Source: Trileptium ribeirensis
Taxonomy: Eukaryota > Nematoda > Enoplea > Enoplida > Thoracostomopsidae
Assembly: GCA_030248225.1 (NCBI GenBank)
Contig: JASANE010020492.1
Coordinates: forward strand, 1-64,000
Length of the DNA: 64,000 nt
Reading direction: 5' to 3'
The notes under the pieces were generated by a model, which was not told the origin of the DNA, made no database searches, and saw nothing but the letters and a program-made list of their open reading frames with translations. Positions 1 through 13,300 of the stretch are shown here, in pieces. Position 1 is the first letter of the stretch; each line of letters opens with the position of its first letter. The translations under genes were made by a program, and so were the position numbers.

Positions 1-30
1 TCGTTATTCTTGGTTCAGTTACGTATTGCT

Positions 31-427
31 CGGGAGTTTTCACTGACCGCACCGTAACCGCTACTATTTGACGTGATAAAAGGGAGTTTTCACTGACCGT
101 ACCTGAACCGCTACTATTTGACGTGATAGAAGGGAGTTTTCACTGACCATACCTCAACCGCTACTATTTGACGTGACAAAAGGGAGTTTTCACTGACCGC
201 ACCGTAACCGCTACTATTTGACGTGATAAAAGGTCTAGTTTTTACTGACCATACCTCAACCGCTACTATTTGACGTGATAAAAGTGAGTTTTCACTGACC
301 GTACCTGAACCGCTGCTATATGACGTGATAAAAGGGAGTTTTCATTGACCATACCTCAACCGCTACTATTTGACGTGATAAAAGGGAGTTTTCACTGACC
401 ATACCTCAACCGCTACTATTTGACGTA
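31..427. repeat. 50-bp minisatellite, about 8 copies
   Basis: Units start near 32, 82, 132, 182, 232, 282, 332 and 382. The consensus begins GGGAGTTTTCACTGACC, then a variable CATACCTCAACC or CGCACCGTAACC, then GCTACTATTTGACGTGATAAAA. Copies differ by a few substitutions. It may extend left of the window. Confidence 0.95.
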
Positions 428-1268
428 CCGCGCTGTTACCAAGTTTCGACTTCAGTTAATATTATTACTAAGCTCGTGACAAAATTTGTAGTTTAGTGCT
501 GACTTCCCGAACAGCAAAAATCCCCGATCATAAACCCCCAAATGGGTAAAAGCAAATAGCTTGCTATGTGGCGGGATGGGTAAAAAACTGGAGGTTAGAT
601 GGTGTGCTCGAATAATTAATGTCAAAGTGCCGAAGATCAAGCGGTTAGACACCCCGGTGGAGAAACACCCGACAAGACTTGACACTTGCATACCAAGAAG
701 ACTGTCAGCACTATGTACGACTACACCGCAGATAGCATCTTAGCGTGGAGATGGATACCTGACTCACCATCGTCATTAGGTCCATAATGTTGAAATTGTT
801 AGATGCTGATTTGAGGACGGGTAATGGCCGGCCGATTTCTGTCGGCTGTGCATGAATTGAGTGAAGTTTCATCCTGGAAGGACAAAGCAAAAACGCGACA
901 GCAAAGGAATCGTCAAAGATCCGGCAGCACATGTCAGACATGGAGTTGGTATTTGAAAGTTTTGATATTTGGAGCAAAAGCTACATGTGATGGCAAGGCG
1001 TTCCATACATTGTCAGGGCAAGATACGCAAAGCAAAAAAGAGCAGCATTTCGTTTTGAAATATATCGAGGGCATAACTTAAAAACATGGTCGGTTGATAA
1101 CAAAGAACCGAGTTAATTCAACGTCTACCAATCCATGAGCAATTTTGTATAACATTATTAGATCAGCCCGAGTCGGCCAGTACAAGCTCAAGAAAGTTTC
1201 ATAATCGATGGTGTTACTTGTGCCCCTCATATCGACCTGTTCGTACGAAGGAACCCATCGTATAGCAG
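428..1268. other. No gene recognised
   Basis: Unique-looking sequence between two minisatellites. Open frames exist (for example 824-1081 +) but show no recognisable domain, splice context or codon signal, so none is called. Confidence 0.5.
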
Positions 1269-1530
1269 ATCTCGAGTTGCTATGTACCTTTCGTTTATGC
1301 ATTTACCATGGACTGCACGGTCTCGAGTTGCTATGTACGACACCTTTCGTTTATGCATTTACCATGGACTGCACGGTCTCGAGTTGCTATGTACACCTTT
1401 CGTTTATGCATTTACCATAGACTGCACGGTCTCGAGTTGCTATGTACGACACCTTTCGTTTATGCATTTACCATGGACTGCACGGTCTCGAGTTGCTATG
1501 TACGACACCTTTCGTTTATGCATTTACCAG
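1269..1530. repeat. 52-56-bp minisatellite, 5 copies
   Basis: Units begin TCTCGAGTTGCTATGTAC at 1269, 1321, 1377, 1430 and 1486, followed by CACCTTTCGTTTATGCATTT and ACCATGGACTGCACGG. Small indels change unit length, so overlapping open frames here are repeat artefacts. Confidence 0.95.
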
Positions 1531-3070
1531 CACGGTCATCGTTTCCATGCGTATATATATGTATGTATGTATATCAGGATTATCAAGATATAGTTTACTG
1601 CATGATTATTGTATTATCACTGTTGTTACGTACCATACAATGTTATTTAATTTTTTGCCATAAAGGCACATGTTCGTTCCGTATCATTGTTCAAGCATAT
1701 AATTGCCTTACCATGACCGTGTTGATTCTTTTGTACCTATACTGTTGGTAGTTGCCATAAAGGGACATATTTGTATATATATGACATATCCTCAAGTCAT
1801 TGATCCCTTCATATAATTGTATTGCCATCAATTTGATTATACCCTTGATAGTACCTTTTATTAATATCCCATCTTGCTGATCGTTGTTATACAGGCCATG
1901 CAAAACTTGCATGACCTGGGTTACTCTCATATAAATTGTAAACTTGCTGTTGGTCGGTCGGGTCGGGTTGGGTACCTAGTAGTATCTTGCCGATCACGAT
2001 CCACCATGTTGATACAGATATTGTATTTAAGTTGTTTGTGATTATGTTGATTTCAAGTTGATATACTTGATTTCGTATATTCTGTGCTTATTGTTTGTAT
2101 GATTGACCGGGTCTGGTGAGGCACTTGAGGGGTACGGGGTACCTTAGATAGATAGATAATGATAGTAGGGCTAGAAAAATATGCGAAGTCAAAGGACTTC
2201 CTTTGCATCAGCCCTTGGACAAATAATAACATAAATATTGCATCAAAGTTTATACAATGAAAATGTTTTTACCTGTATTAGATCAGAACATACCGTCCAT
2301 CCAGTTTGCTCATTGACCATCCTGTCGATTTAAACTACCTGTGCTTAGAATAAACTTGCATAGCTGCCTTATATTACAATCTCTCAAGTTTCATCTACAT
2401 ATCTCCCGGCTACATAGATTTATGTAGTTCTTCGTTCAGTTACGTATTGCTGGGCTCTCCAGGACTAAAATTTCAGCTGGGGTCCCCCTGCTCCAACCTG
2501 GAGTGATTGGAAATACCTAGTTATTCTTTCCCGGCTTACCTGGGTTAAAATTGTATCCCCCGGTCGACTTGGTGTTTATAACTATATTTTTTGTTTTACA
2601 CAAACATTTACACCGTTTTTATAATTTTTTGCAGTATATTTATTGTGGAAGCATTGAAAATAATTACTTCTGAAGTACGCACTCCATATTACATTGAATT
2701 TTGTGATAAATTTTCAAGTAGAAATATAAGTAGTAATGTATATTAAGTTTTATTATAACCGTTTCTGTTTGGATGATCATTTTTGGTGTGGCCTGAAAAT
2801 ACATGTGGGATACCCCAAATTACACTACCTGAGGAGCCGCCAAAATCCTCCCCCAACTGGAAACCCGCTGCCGCCCAGGATCCGTGCTTGCGGTTGTCAC
2901 TCACAGGCAGAAAAAATATTTGTTACATGTTGCTGCTCTTGAAATGTATATACATTTAATGACTGGGTTGACCTTATCTTGACATTTCAAAGGGTATTTC
3001 TTCATTCGTGATTTTGTTAAATAAAATAGACCTTATAATATGTATTTTTTTTTTTGATACCGTGTATATA
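1531..3070. other. AT-rich sequence, no gene recognised
   Basis: Contains short simple repeats (TATG around 1552-1572, GATA around 2143-2158) and a second copy of TTCAGTTACGTATTGCT near 2435 that also occurs near position 15. No coding signal seen. The missing first CCT8 exon could lie here, but I could not identify it. Confidence 0.4.
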
Positions 3071-3084
3071 GTATGTGTCAGGGA

Positions 3085-3155
3085 ATAACCGGAACCAAAA
3101 TTTACCGGAACCGGAACCAGCAACCGGAACCGTCCATTTAAACCGGATCCGGAGC
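3085..3155. repeat. GGAACC-type simple repeat
   Basis: Imperfect (A)ACCGGAACC repeats. Similar patches occur at 4137-4222 and 10735-10778, always within CCT8 flanks or introns. Confidence 0.7.
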
Positions 3156-4136
3156 CTGGTCTTCGAAACTTATATTTTGTTAAAAAATGATGGAAGAAAT
3201 GAAGGTATAGTGGATCTAAAATGTATGAAAAATAAAAAAATAACTTTTACACTAAACTTAATGTATTGCGATGGCATTATTGCCTTTCTGAAACTTTAAG
3301 GAGACCAAGGAAGCTAATAATGTTTATTTGTCGATCAATATGTCGGTTTTTGGACACCCAGAGCAAAGAATGCCTTCCACTAGACACCATTACATATAAT
3401 GCGTCAAATCGAATACGTTTACAAAGCTTGGAGCGTAAGGAATCCACGCCTTTCGCTCTTTTCTCCAGTCGCCTCCCTTTACTACACATACGTTTGTTGT
3501 ATGTTCTTCTATAGGATTGGTTTATATGATTCTAAGAGAAAAATAATAGATAGAAGGTAATTCTCTGATCAGTGGTCAGAGACACTGTTTAGGCTAGCGT
3601 TGGACAAACAGTGCCCGTCAGTTAGATCATAATGATGATAACTTTCTAATCAGAATGCTATAAATAAGACACATTGTGATGCTTCTCGCACAGTTTCAAT
3701 AAATACAGTTCATTGCCAAGAAAGCAGTTTCTATCAATTTAGACTGATTTACCAAGTTTACAAGCGCGCTGGCGGGTGCTTGACGCAATTTATGTTAGCC
3801 AAGCATATCCTAAGTACTTCTACGTAAGCCATAATCTGTTACCGAGTTGGACCGGTTTAATTCAAACGTATCCCACAGACTTCTGGATGTGTAAAATAGC
3901 TGCTACACGCATCGATCTAGCTTTGATTTAACAAACTCCTGCAGGTTATTATGAAAAATTCCTGCTCAAATTATGTGCCCTGCTTTACGTTTTTTCTTCA
4001 CGGCAAATTGGTTAGTTAATCTTTTCTTTTGCTTGGTTGTATTGAACTTTGATCATTATTAATATATATTACATATGTTTGGATTACAGGATAAAGCAAA
4101 AAACGTGGAAAAATTCAAACAAAATTTTTAAATCGG

Positions 4137-4222
4137 AATTCCGGTTCCGGTATGGTTTTTGCCCTTTGCCGGAACCGGAACCGGAACAGGATTTTCGCCG
4201 GAACCGGAACCGGAATTCCGGT
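4137..4222. repeat. GGAACC simple repeat just upstream of CCT8 exon A
   Basis: GGAATTCCGGTTCCGG, then CCGGAACCGGAACCGGAAC, partly palindromic. The distance to exon A is about 70 bp. Confidence 0.75.
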
Positions 4223-4293
4223 TACTCCCTGGTATGTGTGTACTGGAAGTTGGTTTAATTATGTATAATGTGTTTTTTATTTATTATTTTTAG

Positions 4294-4384
4294 TATTACC
4301 GTGGCGTTGAAGAATCATGCCTTCGCAATATCGACGCATGTACTGAGTTTACAAATTCGGTTAAATCCGCATATGGACCCAACG
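4294..4384 (+). CDS. CCT8: CCT8 exon A (equatorial domain, AYGPNG)
   Basis: The acceptor is TTTTTAG and the donor is GTACGT. The exon gives 30 codons plus one base, starting YYRGVEES and ending in SAYGPN; the last base completes Gly with the next exon. It begins in phase 0, about 21 residues into the family alignment, so one upstream coding exon is missing. This segment is the start of the N-terminal equatorial domain with the conserved YGPxG nucleotide-contact loop. Confidence 0.93.
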
Positions 4385-7300
4385 GTACGTCATCTTTGCG
4401 TTTTGTCGAACTTGTTATTTCCTACGAAACGTATTGTAACTAAGGTTGACCAAATCCAACGTTTCTCGTCTTTCTTAACTGTGTTTGTGTGCACAATCAT
4501 GTGTGGTATTATTGAAACAGAGCCTACATGAAGCAATTTCGAGTATACAACCGATAGAAAACAAGTATATGTCGAATTGTCCTACCCAAGTTTTTTTACG
4601 GTTGCTAACGGTTTCCGGTTAACTGTGAGCTAGAACAGATTAAAAAACTTCCGGTACTAATCAAATTCACAATTAGTTTCAGGCATGAACAAAATGGTGA
4701 TTAATCATTTGGAAAAGTTGTTCGTCACCAACGATGCTGCCACAATCGTCAAAGAACTAGAGGTTAGTTTTGTAAACTCTGGTTTTTTCTTCCAAAAATG
4801 GTTCGCGGAATTGATTGAAACGGAGCAGGAGAAGCGAGAGGAGTTCCCACTGAGCGCGCTTACGGAATGTCGATATCGTAAAAATTTGTTTGTCTGTGGC
4901 TGTTATTTACGACTCATTTTCAGATGGCCGGATTTCGGCAAATTTTTTGTCCAATAGCAAAAACTATGACAATGTTCTCTTTGGTTGGCCGCGAACTGCC
5001 CCGATTTTATGTCCCGGGACAAAGTGGCAAGAAACAAGCTTTTAATAGTTTTTTTGCGAAATCTGGCCATAAGGGTACCAGTGTTTCGCAGCCCATATCT
5101 CGCGACACAGGCTTCGCAGTATCTTTTTTAAGAATCTGCTTATCAAGATCTACAACTTTATCTACATGCTCTAAAATTTTAAACATGTCTTTTGTGTGGG
5201 AGCACTCCACGGACTGCCGCCGGCCCGAATATGTTTAGTCGACCCTCTGCCAGAAGTAGCGATTTTTCAAATTTCGCCTTGCTATAACTTGTGTTACTTT
5301 AAAATGAGTGCCTATTAGGTTATCAGCCACTCTGGATACGATAGTTTTGCAATCTAGAGTCCAACTTGACTATATTATGCATTTTCATAGGATTTTAAGG
5401 ATTTTTCGGTCGACAAACCCGATTACCAAAATGTAGTGCGTTTTCATTTGTCTAACTATGTATTGCGTGCGGAGCATCGTGAATGGGCTATATACAGATA
5501 TTTTCGAAGTCTGAATACAGTAAGTTCGTTTCAAGACTCTAGCACGAGTATTTTATGCTTTTTCATACGTTTTCATTGGATGGATTGGGGTCAATGAAAC
5601 CGATTTCCAGAAAATAGCCGGTCTTCAATAGTTCAGTGCACGGCCTCAAAAATAGTCTTTATAGATTTTTGTCCGTATACTGAATACAATTATTTGATTA
5701 TCTAGAGTACAGCGTGCATATTTTGTGCATTTTTATAGGGTTTCAATGGGTTTAGTTTATATTTCAATGTGGTATATATATCAAACACAACCTTTTACAA
5801 GTTAATAAACATCGAAATGATTCTGCAGCTTTTGCAGTTCGTGATTCAAATGCTGAACAAGTTATATATATTCAATTTCAGATTGGGTTTCATTTATTAA
5901 AGTCATCAATTTGTGACATTTGTTTTCATAAAATACCTTGAGATGATTAAGGTAATACGTTTGGCTATGAAAATCATAATTGTAAAAAAGCTGGACTTCG
6001 TTGTTATGTTTGCTTTTTGTTTGTGCACCTATCAGTGGTATCTTTCAGATGAGAATATAAATTTGCACGCCCTGCAGTGCTAGTTTCAATAATTTACTGT
6101 CGTAATACCAGCGATCGAGCAACGAGCGAACAAAAAAACAAATTATGAAATTTATTTTCCCACGAGTTGGTTGTGAGCGAACAACGAGCCAGCACAGTTC
6201 AATTTTGGGCTTACTTTATCATTTCAGTGTGAAAAAAGCTACAAAACATGACGGTTTGGAAAATTGGGGTGTAGCTACCCCTCCCACGGAACTGTGCAGG
6301 GGCCACTGTTCAGACCTGGCCTATCTATTCGCTGAAAATTTTGCCACGGGGCATGAAGGGGGGAGGACTGGGGGTCGAAATTTTCAAAATTTAATATTTT
6401 TTCTGAGGATAATGGTAAAATTCTTAATTAATAACCTCATTAAAGTCGCAAGAATGTCTTTATTGAAATTAATACTAACTTTTTAACATTTTTTTGCTGA
6501 AATTAGCCGAATTTTTAACTTCGCAAAGGGTTTTTATGCAACATTTTATCAATTTTTTTAATGCCATTTGGGTGGGGGGTTTCCATGGGCTCCGAAAAAT
6601 GCCAGGGCCCCACCCTCCACCAATTTGGAGAAGCCAGTAGATTATACGCCTTGTCTAATTTTTGCTTTCAAGAGTCATTGCGCAAAGTTCCCGAAGTCAG
6701 CAGTACGTGTTCTTTGTAGATGGATTTTCACATTTCCGTTTGATTATTCATATAGGTTTGGTGTTTTTTTCGCAAAAGCGATTTCGATTTGACAAGGTAT
6801 TCTTGACTAAGTGGAGCCTCGCAAAATTGTGAACAATTGCGGGTCAGAAAGGCGCTGGCCAAAAACTCTTTGCCGCAGATATTTCTCAGTTCTGACTGGA
6901 ACGTCGCATGGTAAAACCCTCCTTTCTGTAGCGATGACGACAGTACATGTATAGGCTATAGTTTGTTTTATGTTCTTTGGAGTTGGTAAAGTTTTATGTT
7001 GTTATTTGTCTCGCTAAAAATATATTTCTTGTTATTGTGACTTTTCTGCAGGTCCAACACCCAGCGGCAAAAATGCTTGTCCTTGCGATGACGATGCAGG
7101 AGCAAGAAGTTGGTGACGGTACGAACATGGTCCTTATCTTAGCCGGCGCTCTACTTCAGCATGCCGAAAATCTCATACGCATGGCAAGTTCGCTTATGTT
7201 TTTTATCTGTTACAGTGCATTTTGTTGTAGTTTTGAGTGGTTACACATGAGAATGGCGTTAATTGTTAAGTACGTGCTGCGGAAGTTTACAGTCACACTC

Positions 7301-10300
7301 AGAAATAAAAGCAAATTCTTCGCGAATCGTTCACGAACAGTTCGCGACAAATTAACTGCAGTTCATTTGCTATTCGTGAACTGTTTGTGTATTTGCGTTT
7401 ATTTCTGAGATTTGTTTCTGGCAGCGCAGTTCTGATGAGTATCGAGCAGGGATGAGGGATAGTGTTGATGAAATGGCATAATGAGCTTATTTATATACGT
7501 GCGTCTTCATGGTGCCGCACCACAGCTTTTTTGAGCTTCGTCCAGAATATTAGCAGCTCTCTCAGACCATGCCACGCGCTGTAACTTTTGCATTACCCCA
7601 AGCCGGCCCCAGCGTACACTGGCATTTTGAAATGAGAACAAAAATAATCGCCCTAATAAGTTGCAGCGGTAAAGGGACTATTTTCTCTCTGCCATCCATA
7701 GCCAAATTTTGTGTAAAACGGCGGTCTACTCGCGGAGCAGTAGTGGAACATTATGCAGCAAAACTACGAAATACATTCAAGTTTGTCACCGTTACATTGG
7801 CTCATATTTTGAGTAAAACGGAGGTCGACTCGCGGGGCAGTAGTGGAACATTATGCAGCAAAACTACGAAATACATTCAAGTTTGTCACCGTTACGTTGG
7901 CTCATATTTTGAGTACAACGGAGGTCGACTCGCGGAGCAGTAGTGGAACATTATGCAGCAAAACTATGTATTAAAACGGAGGTCGACTCGCGGAGCAGTA
8001 GTGGAACATTATGCAGCAAAACTACGAAATACATTCAAGTTTGTCACCGTTACATTAGCTCATATTTTGAGTACAACGGAGGTCGACTCGCGGAGCAGTA
8101 GTGGAACATTATGCAGCAAAACTACGAAATACATTTAAGTTTGTCACCCTTACATTGGCTCATATTTTGATATTCAACTTGGGAACTTATGTATATATTC
8201 ATAAATTATAAATTTTGACAATATGTCGGTAGTGGTGTTTATTGTTGAAGTTGAAGTTGAATGATACGCTGGAATCATGTTCATTGCATGCTGCTCAGCG
8301 ATGAAGGAGGCTAGTTGTAGGCGACACGGAAGAGCAGAGTTTTGAGCTCCTTCCGAAACACCAGTAGAGAGTCGCAGGACCTAAGAGACACAGGGAGCTC
8401 GTTCCATATTGCAGGACCAAAGCAACCAAAGGTGTTCAGTGATCTGTCATCAATTACGAGTTGACGCCGAGAAAAAGACATTCGCTGTCACATAGTTGTA
8501 GATTCTCTATTAAATAACGAGGACCATCTCCTCTGAGACACTTGAAGACAATAAGCAATCTTAAAGACAATTCGCTGACGCACAGGAAGCCAGTGAAGAT
8601 CACGTATAACAGGTGTGATATGTTCATAACGTCGAGTGATTGTCACTGCAGCGTGCAGAATTCTAGTCAGGGGTTTGAATTCTAGTCAGAATTCTAGTCA
8701 AGTAACATCAGGAAGACGACAATAGATGGAATTGCAATAATCCAACCGTGAGATTATAAACGCTCTGACCATTATTTCAGCAGTAGATCGATCAAGACGC
8801 TGCCTGATGCGGCGAATCTCAGAAAGCTGCCACATGGACAACCGGCTAACCTATAAAACGTGCTGCTTCAGTGCTAATAAGTCGTCAATGGTGACACCGA
8901 GAAATTTAATTGAGGGAGAACGGTTGATGGTGTGACCGTCGATGGTAATGGTGTAGGGAGCGCCTTCATTAGTGCAGATAACCATGAAGTCGGATTAAGC
9001 TTCAGCATGTTCGCCTGAAACCAGCTCACGACATATGCAATCGTCTGATTAAGTCGCTGCAATTGTACGTTTTGGTCATTTGAGGAATAAGCTAGATATA
9101 TAACGACATCGTCTGCATAAATTGAAGATCGGCATCCACCAGCAGAAATGAGATCAGCAAGCACTGTTGTGTAAAGATTGAATAGCAAAGGGCCGAGCAC
9201 ACTTCCTTGAGACACGCCACAAGGAAGCTTTCTGTTACTAAATATCGTGCCATTGACAGACACATATTGAAAACGATCGGTGAGATAACTTCTGAACCAA
9301 GACAGACATGTGCCACTGACATCGAAATCATAGTAGAGTCTGTATAGCAGAGCGTTATGGTCGACAGTGTCGAATGCTGCAGAAAGGTCGAGCGCGACGA
9401 TAGCAGTAGACAGTCCCTTGGACTTGTTAAGTTGGAGGTCGCTAAGAAAGCTGAGTAAACAAGTCTCAGTGGAACGATGAGGCCTATACGCAGACTGTGT
9501 AGATGACAACAGGTCGTTGTTCCTAAGATGTCGTTGTAGCAGACGGGCTGCGACCTGTTCGATGAGCTTAGATAGTATTGATAATCTGGATACTGGACGA
9601 TAGTTCTCAAGGTCGTTAGTATCGAGATATGGTTTTTTAATAGTGTGGTAACAGATGAAAGCTTCTCACGCTGTGGCGTTATACCCGTGGAAAGAGATAA
9701 GTTGATTATTGAGGCAAAAATAGGCACGATGACTGCAATACATTTTTAATTACGTGCATGGGAAAAGGGTCGAGGTGACACTGTTTATTTGGCCTGCTTA
9801 GGACGATGGAACACACGTCGTCGAGGCTCGTAAAGTCAAATTGATTGAAAATTTTCGTGCAGCTAGGGATCACAAAGTTAGTAGGAGGTGATCCAAAAGA
9901 TGCACGTATGTTATTAACTTTGTCGTAAAAGAAATTTGAAAAGTCGGCGGCCGAGTGAGGAATACCGGCGATCTTCTGTTTTTCCAAAAGCATGGAATTA
10001 ATAACCGGCCATTTATTGTTGCCGGCTGCTTCAAGGCGTTTACTCCAGAAAGTATTTGACTTAGTTTGGCAAAGTTTTTGGTACAGTCGTTTGGCGTTTA
10101 GATACGAACGGCGTCTGCTGGCAAGGACTGGTGCGAGAGCCGCCAAATTGCGAGCTTTGGTCCATTGCCGTTCCAGTCTACGAACGTTCGTTTTGGAGAC
10201 GTTGTTGCAATTCTGATATGCATTTTTGTTTGTATGCAGGTAATTATAGCTAATGCAGCGCTGTTATTAATTTTTAGGGTTTGGGCCCGGTGGAAATTTC

Positions 10301-13300
10301 AGAAGGTTACGATCTAGCAGGAAAGAAAGCCTTGGAAATTTTAGAAAGTGAGTTGAACAAAATTATTCGTTTATATACTTAAATCAGGATTGATGTACCA
10401 TGACGCCTCGTAATGGTTCCACAGTTATTTAAATCGTGCGCGTCATGAAAATTTCGTGAAGGAATATAGTACTGAATCTTAGCACACATCGACACACACG
10501 TTTTGAATTTTTTGGCTTTCCTCTAACCATAATGACGTTTGTGAGATAATTATTACCCAATGTTCTTTTGTTGCCAGTCGCTATCTACAATCTAATTTTT
10601 TGTGACCGTTAGTGTGGCGGGTATCGCTAACGAATCGTATGTACTTGTAGCTAATATACGCAAGCAGTGTACCTTGGATATATCACCAGAAACGTCAATG
10701 CAGCAGTGGACGAAGTCGATTATATCAATCGGTGAATAACCGGAAACAGAACTTCCATTTTTTGCCGGAACCGGAACCTGGTCTTATCAAAAAAATTAAA
10801 AGAAGTATTAAGGAGCTTCTTGTTCGATGGGAGTGAATAATAGGCATTATACGGTTATTTTTCGTGAAACACGATGGTTTGGTCGTTTTATAAGTACGTT
10901 AGTTGTTTTGCTACCCAGGCTATAAATGTTAACTTAAGGCAACGAAATTGTGAAATTTTGGCATATTTAATAATTATTGTACGTTGATGGCTAGATGGGG
11001 CTATATATTTTTTCATACGAGTTGGTTGGCTGGATATGATCAATGTACTTGTGCTTACGTCTAAAGCAGCCAATTCGGCGACCATTAGTACACTACAACG
11101 TAAAAATTGTTTTTTTAATTATAATATTCTTGTTATGATTTGACAAAACTTAGAATGTTACAGTCTACCTTGTTATGTTAGGTTAGGTACTAATAACAAG
11201 TCCTGTATAATTATTTGAAAAATTCTGCTGGAAGTAACCGAAAATTTTTCAACTTGCACCGCGAACTCGATACGCGAGCTGTTTTCAAAACTTCTCACGT
11301 CTCAGCTCATAATATTAGAGTGCGCCAGTTTGGATTCGTGCAACAGTATCACGTGGATCGTAAAAAAAGACAATTTGGCAGTTGTCGCAAGGTTTGGCGG
11401 TTTCTCGATACCACCTATGCCTCCACATCTCAAGTTCGCCCTCCTGTGAGAAGAAGCCACTAATATGTGCTGAAAATTGCAACCGATGGTTCTCTTAATG
11501 TGCTTTGGGTATGTTGTATTGTGCCTTGAAAATGGGCTTAGGAAGCGCAGTTCGAACCTCAAAATCAATGGGCAACAAACACAGACTACCTATGCTGGTC
11601 CATGAGTGAATTACTGTTGTTCGACAGCCCTCAGCAATGTGGAATACTCTACATTATCTCATTCGGTGGCCTCACAAGCATAATATTTAACTGATAATGA
11701 CACATTTCATGGTATAGTTGTCGCAAGATACAAATCAGGAACCTTTCGGCTCTAGCTCAAATAACGGCATAATTAACAAATCCTGGACTACAGACTACTT
11801 CTAAAGTTATTAATATTGTAATGTTTAAAGGATTATTTCTTTGTTCCTGATGAACTTTAGTAGAGGTCGATATGTGTGTTGAGAAATTAAAAGAGGCAAC
11901 CAAAGGAGTCTGATTGAACACAAAGACTTCTTTTTATGTTGTAAAAATAGTGTTACAGTTATAGTTTAGTCTGTTAGCTAATTTTGTCTGGTATAATAGT
12001 AAACGTTCATCACAATGTCAATTATATATTAATTTGGAAGAATCAGAAATTGGTGTTTTACATTATTGTAATTTGTCTATGTAACATTTTGTTATTTTTA
12101 GCTCTGTGTTGTGACAAAGTTAACGACGTGACAAATATTGCCGATGCGTCGAAAGCACTCAAATCGTGTATAATGAGCAAACAGTTTGGAAACGAAGAAT
12201 TTTTGACAAAACTTGTAACCGAGGCATGTGGTAAGTGGGAGGCGTCGAAGGCACTCAAGTCGTCTATTAATGAGCAAGCAGTTTGGAAATGACGAGTTTT
12301 TGACAAAACTTGTAACCGAGGCATGTGGCAAGTAGGAAGCGTCGAAGGCACTCAAGTCGTCTATTAATGAGCAAGCAGTTTGGCAACGAAGAGTTTTTGA
12401 CAAAACTTGTAACCGAGGCGTGTGGTAAGTAGGAAGCGTCGAAGGCCCTCAAATTAGCTGAAGGGGGTCGTCTGCTTGTTCATTACGCCTAAAACGGGCT
12501 TACAATGGTAAATAATTGAACCGCTCGATAGAAAGGCTAAGCAGTGGAATTTGACTCAGTATATATTTTACAGCATTAATGGTCGCAATTCATTCCAAAA
12601 TTTTTATTTTATATGCTGCTTCATATTGAGTTCCACACGTTAATTGTATCGAAATTTTTTGAGTTCCTTACTATATTTCACACCTTTCAAACAATATTTG
12701 AAGTTCGACTTCTAACTCACTGGAAGTGGACGTACGTCGTGTCTAAACGGTTGACCTTAGGCCGCAGCTGCACTTATTGTTTCGGATGGATCTCCGCAAA
12801 ATTGAATGACAATAATTTCGCGGAGAAAAAACCAGAACGCTCATACGTACCCAGTAGACTAACGGCCGAGCTTATAATTTAATCATCAACTGAACCACGT
12901 TTAAATATTGCGATTAATTTTAATTGTTTCAGTAATGATTACACCGAAGAGCGTTCAGTCGTTCAACGTCGACAATATTCGCGTTTGCAAAATTTTAGTG
13001 AGTTTGCTTGGTGTGACAGGAATTTATTAAACGACATCGTTGGATGTGGGCGTCAGGTCATTCACTCCTGGTATTTACGGAGGCTTGGGTATGGCCCAAC
13101 CTACTCTAGCCCTCGTCCGCTGAGCATTTATACTGTACTGGCCAGGGTTGGAAGGGCCCTGTTTCGTTTCCGGTGCACAGCTGAAGTGCAGTTCGCAAGC
13201 GTAAAACCTTATTCATAACGTAGTGGAGATTGTGTGTTGCAGGGGTGAAATCTTTTAAATTGCGTCTCTCTCTGTGTGTGTTTGTGTTATCGTCCATAAC

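Noticed and set aside
31..427. CRISPR-like regular repeats
   Set aside because: Units are contiguous with no unique spacers, lie in a eukaryotic intron-rich context, and no cas genes are present. It is a minisatellite.
824..1081. 85-codon open frame as a possible gene or first CCT8 exon
   Set aside because: No similarity to the CCT8 N-terminus (expected ...GFAQMLKEGAK-like) and no suitable donor in frame.
1208..1751. Several overlapping open frames with repeated CTVSSCYV-like text
   Set aside because: They read through the 52-56-bp minisatellite in all frames; repeat artefact.
3180..3215. LLKNDGRNEG before a GT as a possible first CCT8 exon
   Set aside because: Only vaguely like the family's MLKEGAKH. 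No start Met with the expected preceding residues, and the phase does not fit exon A.
12058..12452. Minus-strand open frames with repeated ASVTSFVKN text
   Set aside because: Shadow of CCT8 exon E and its tandem copies.
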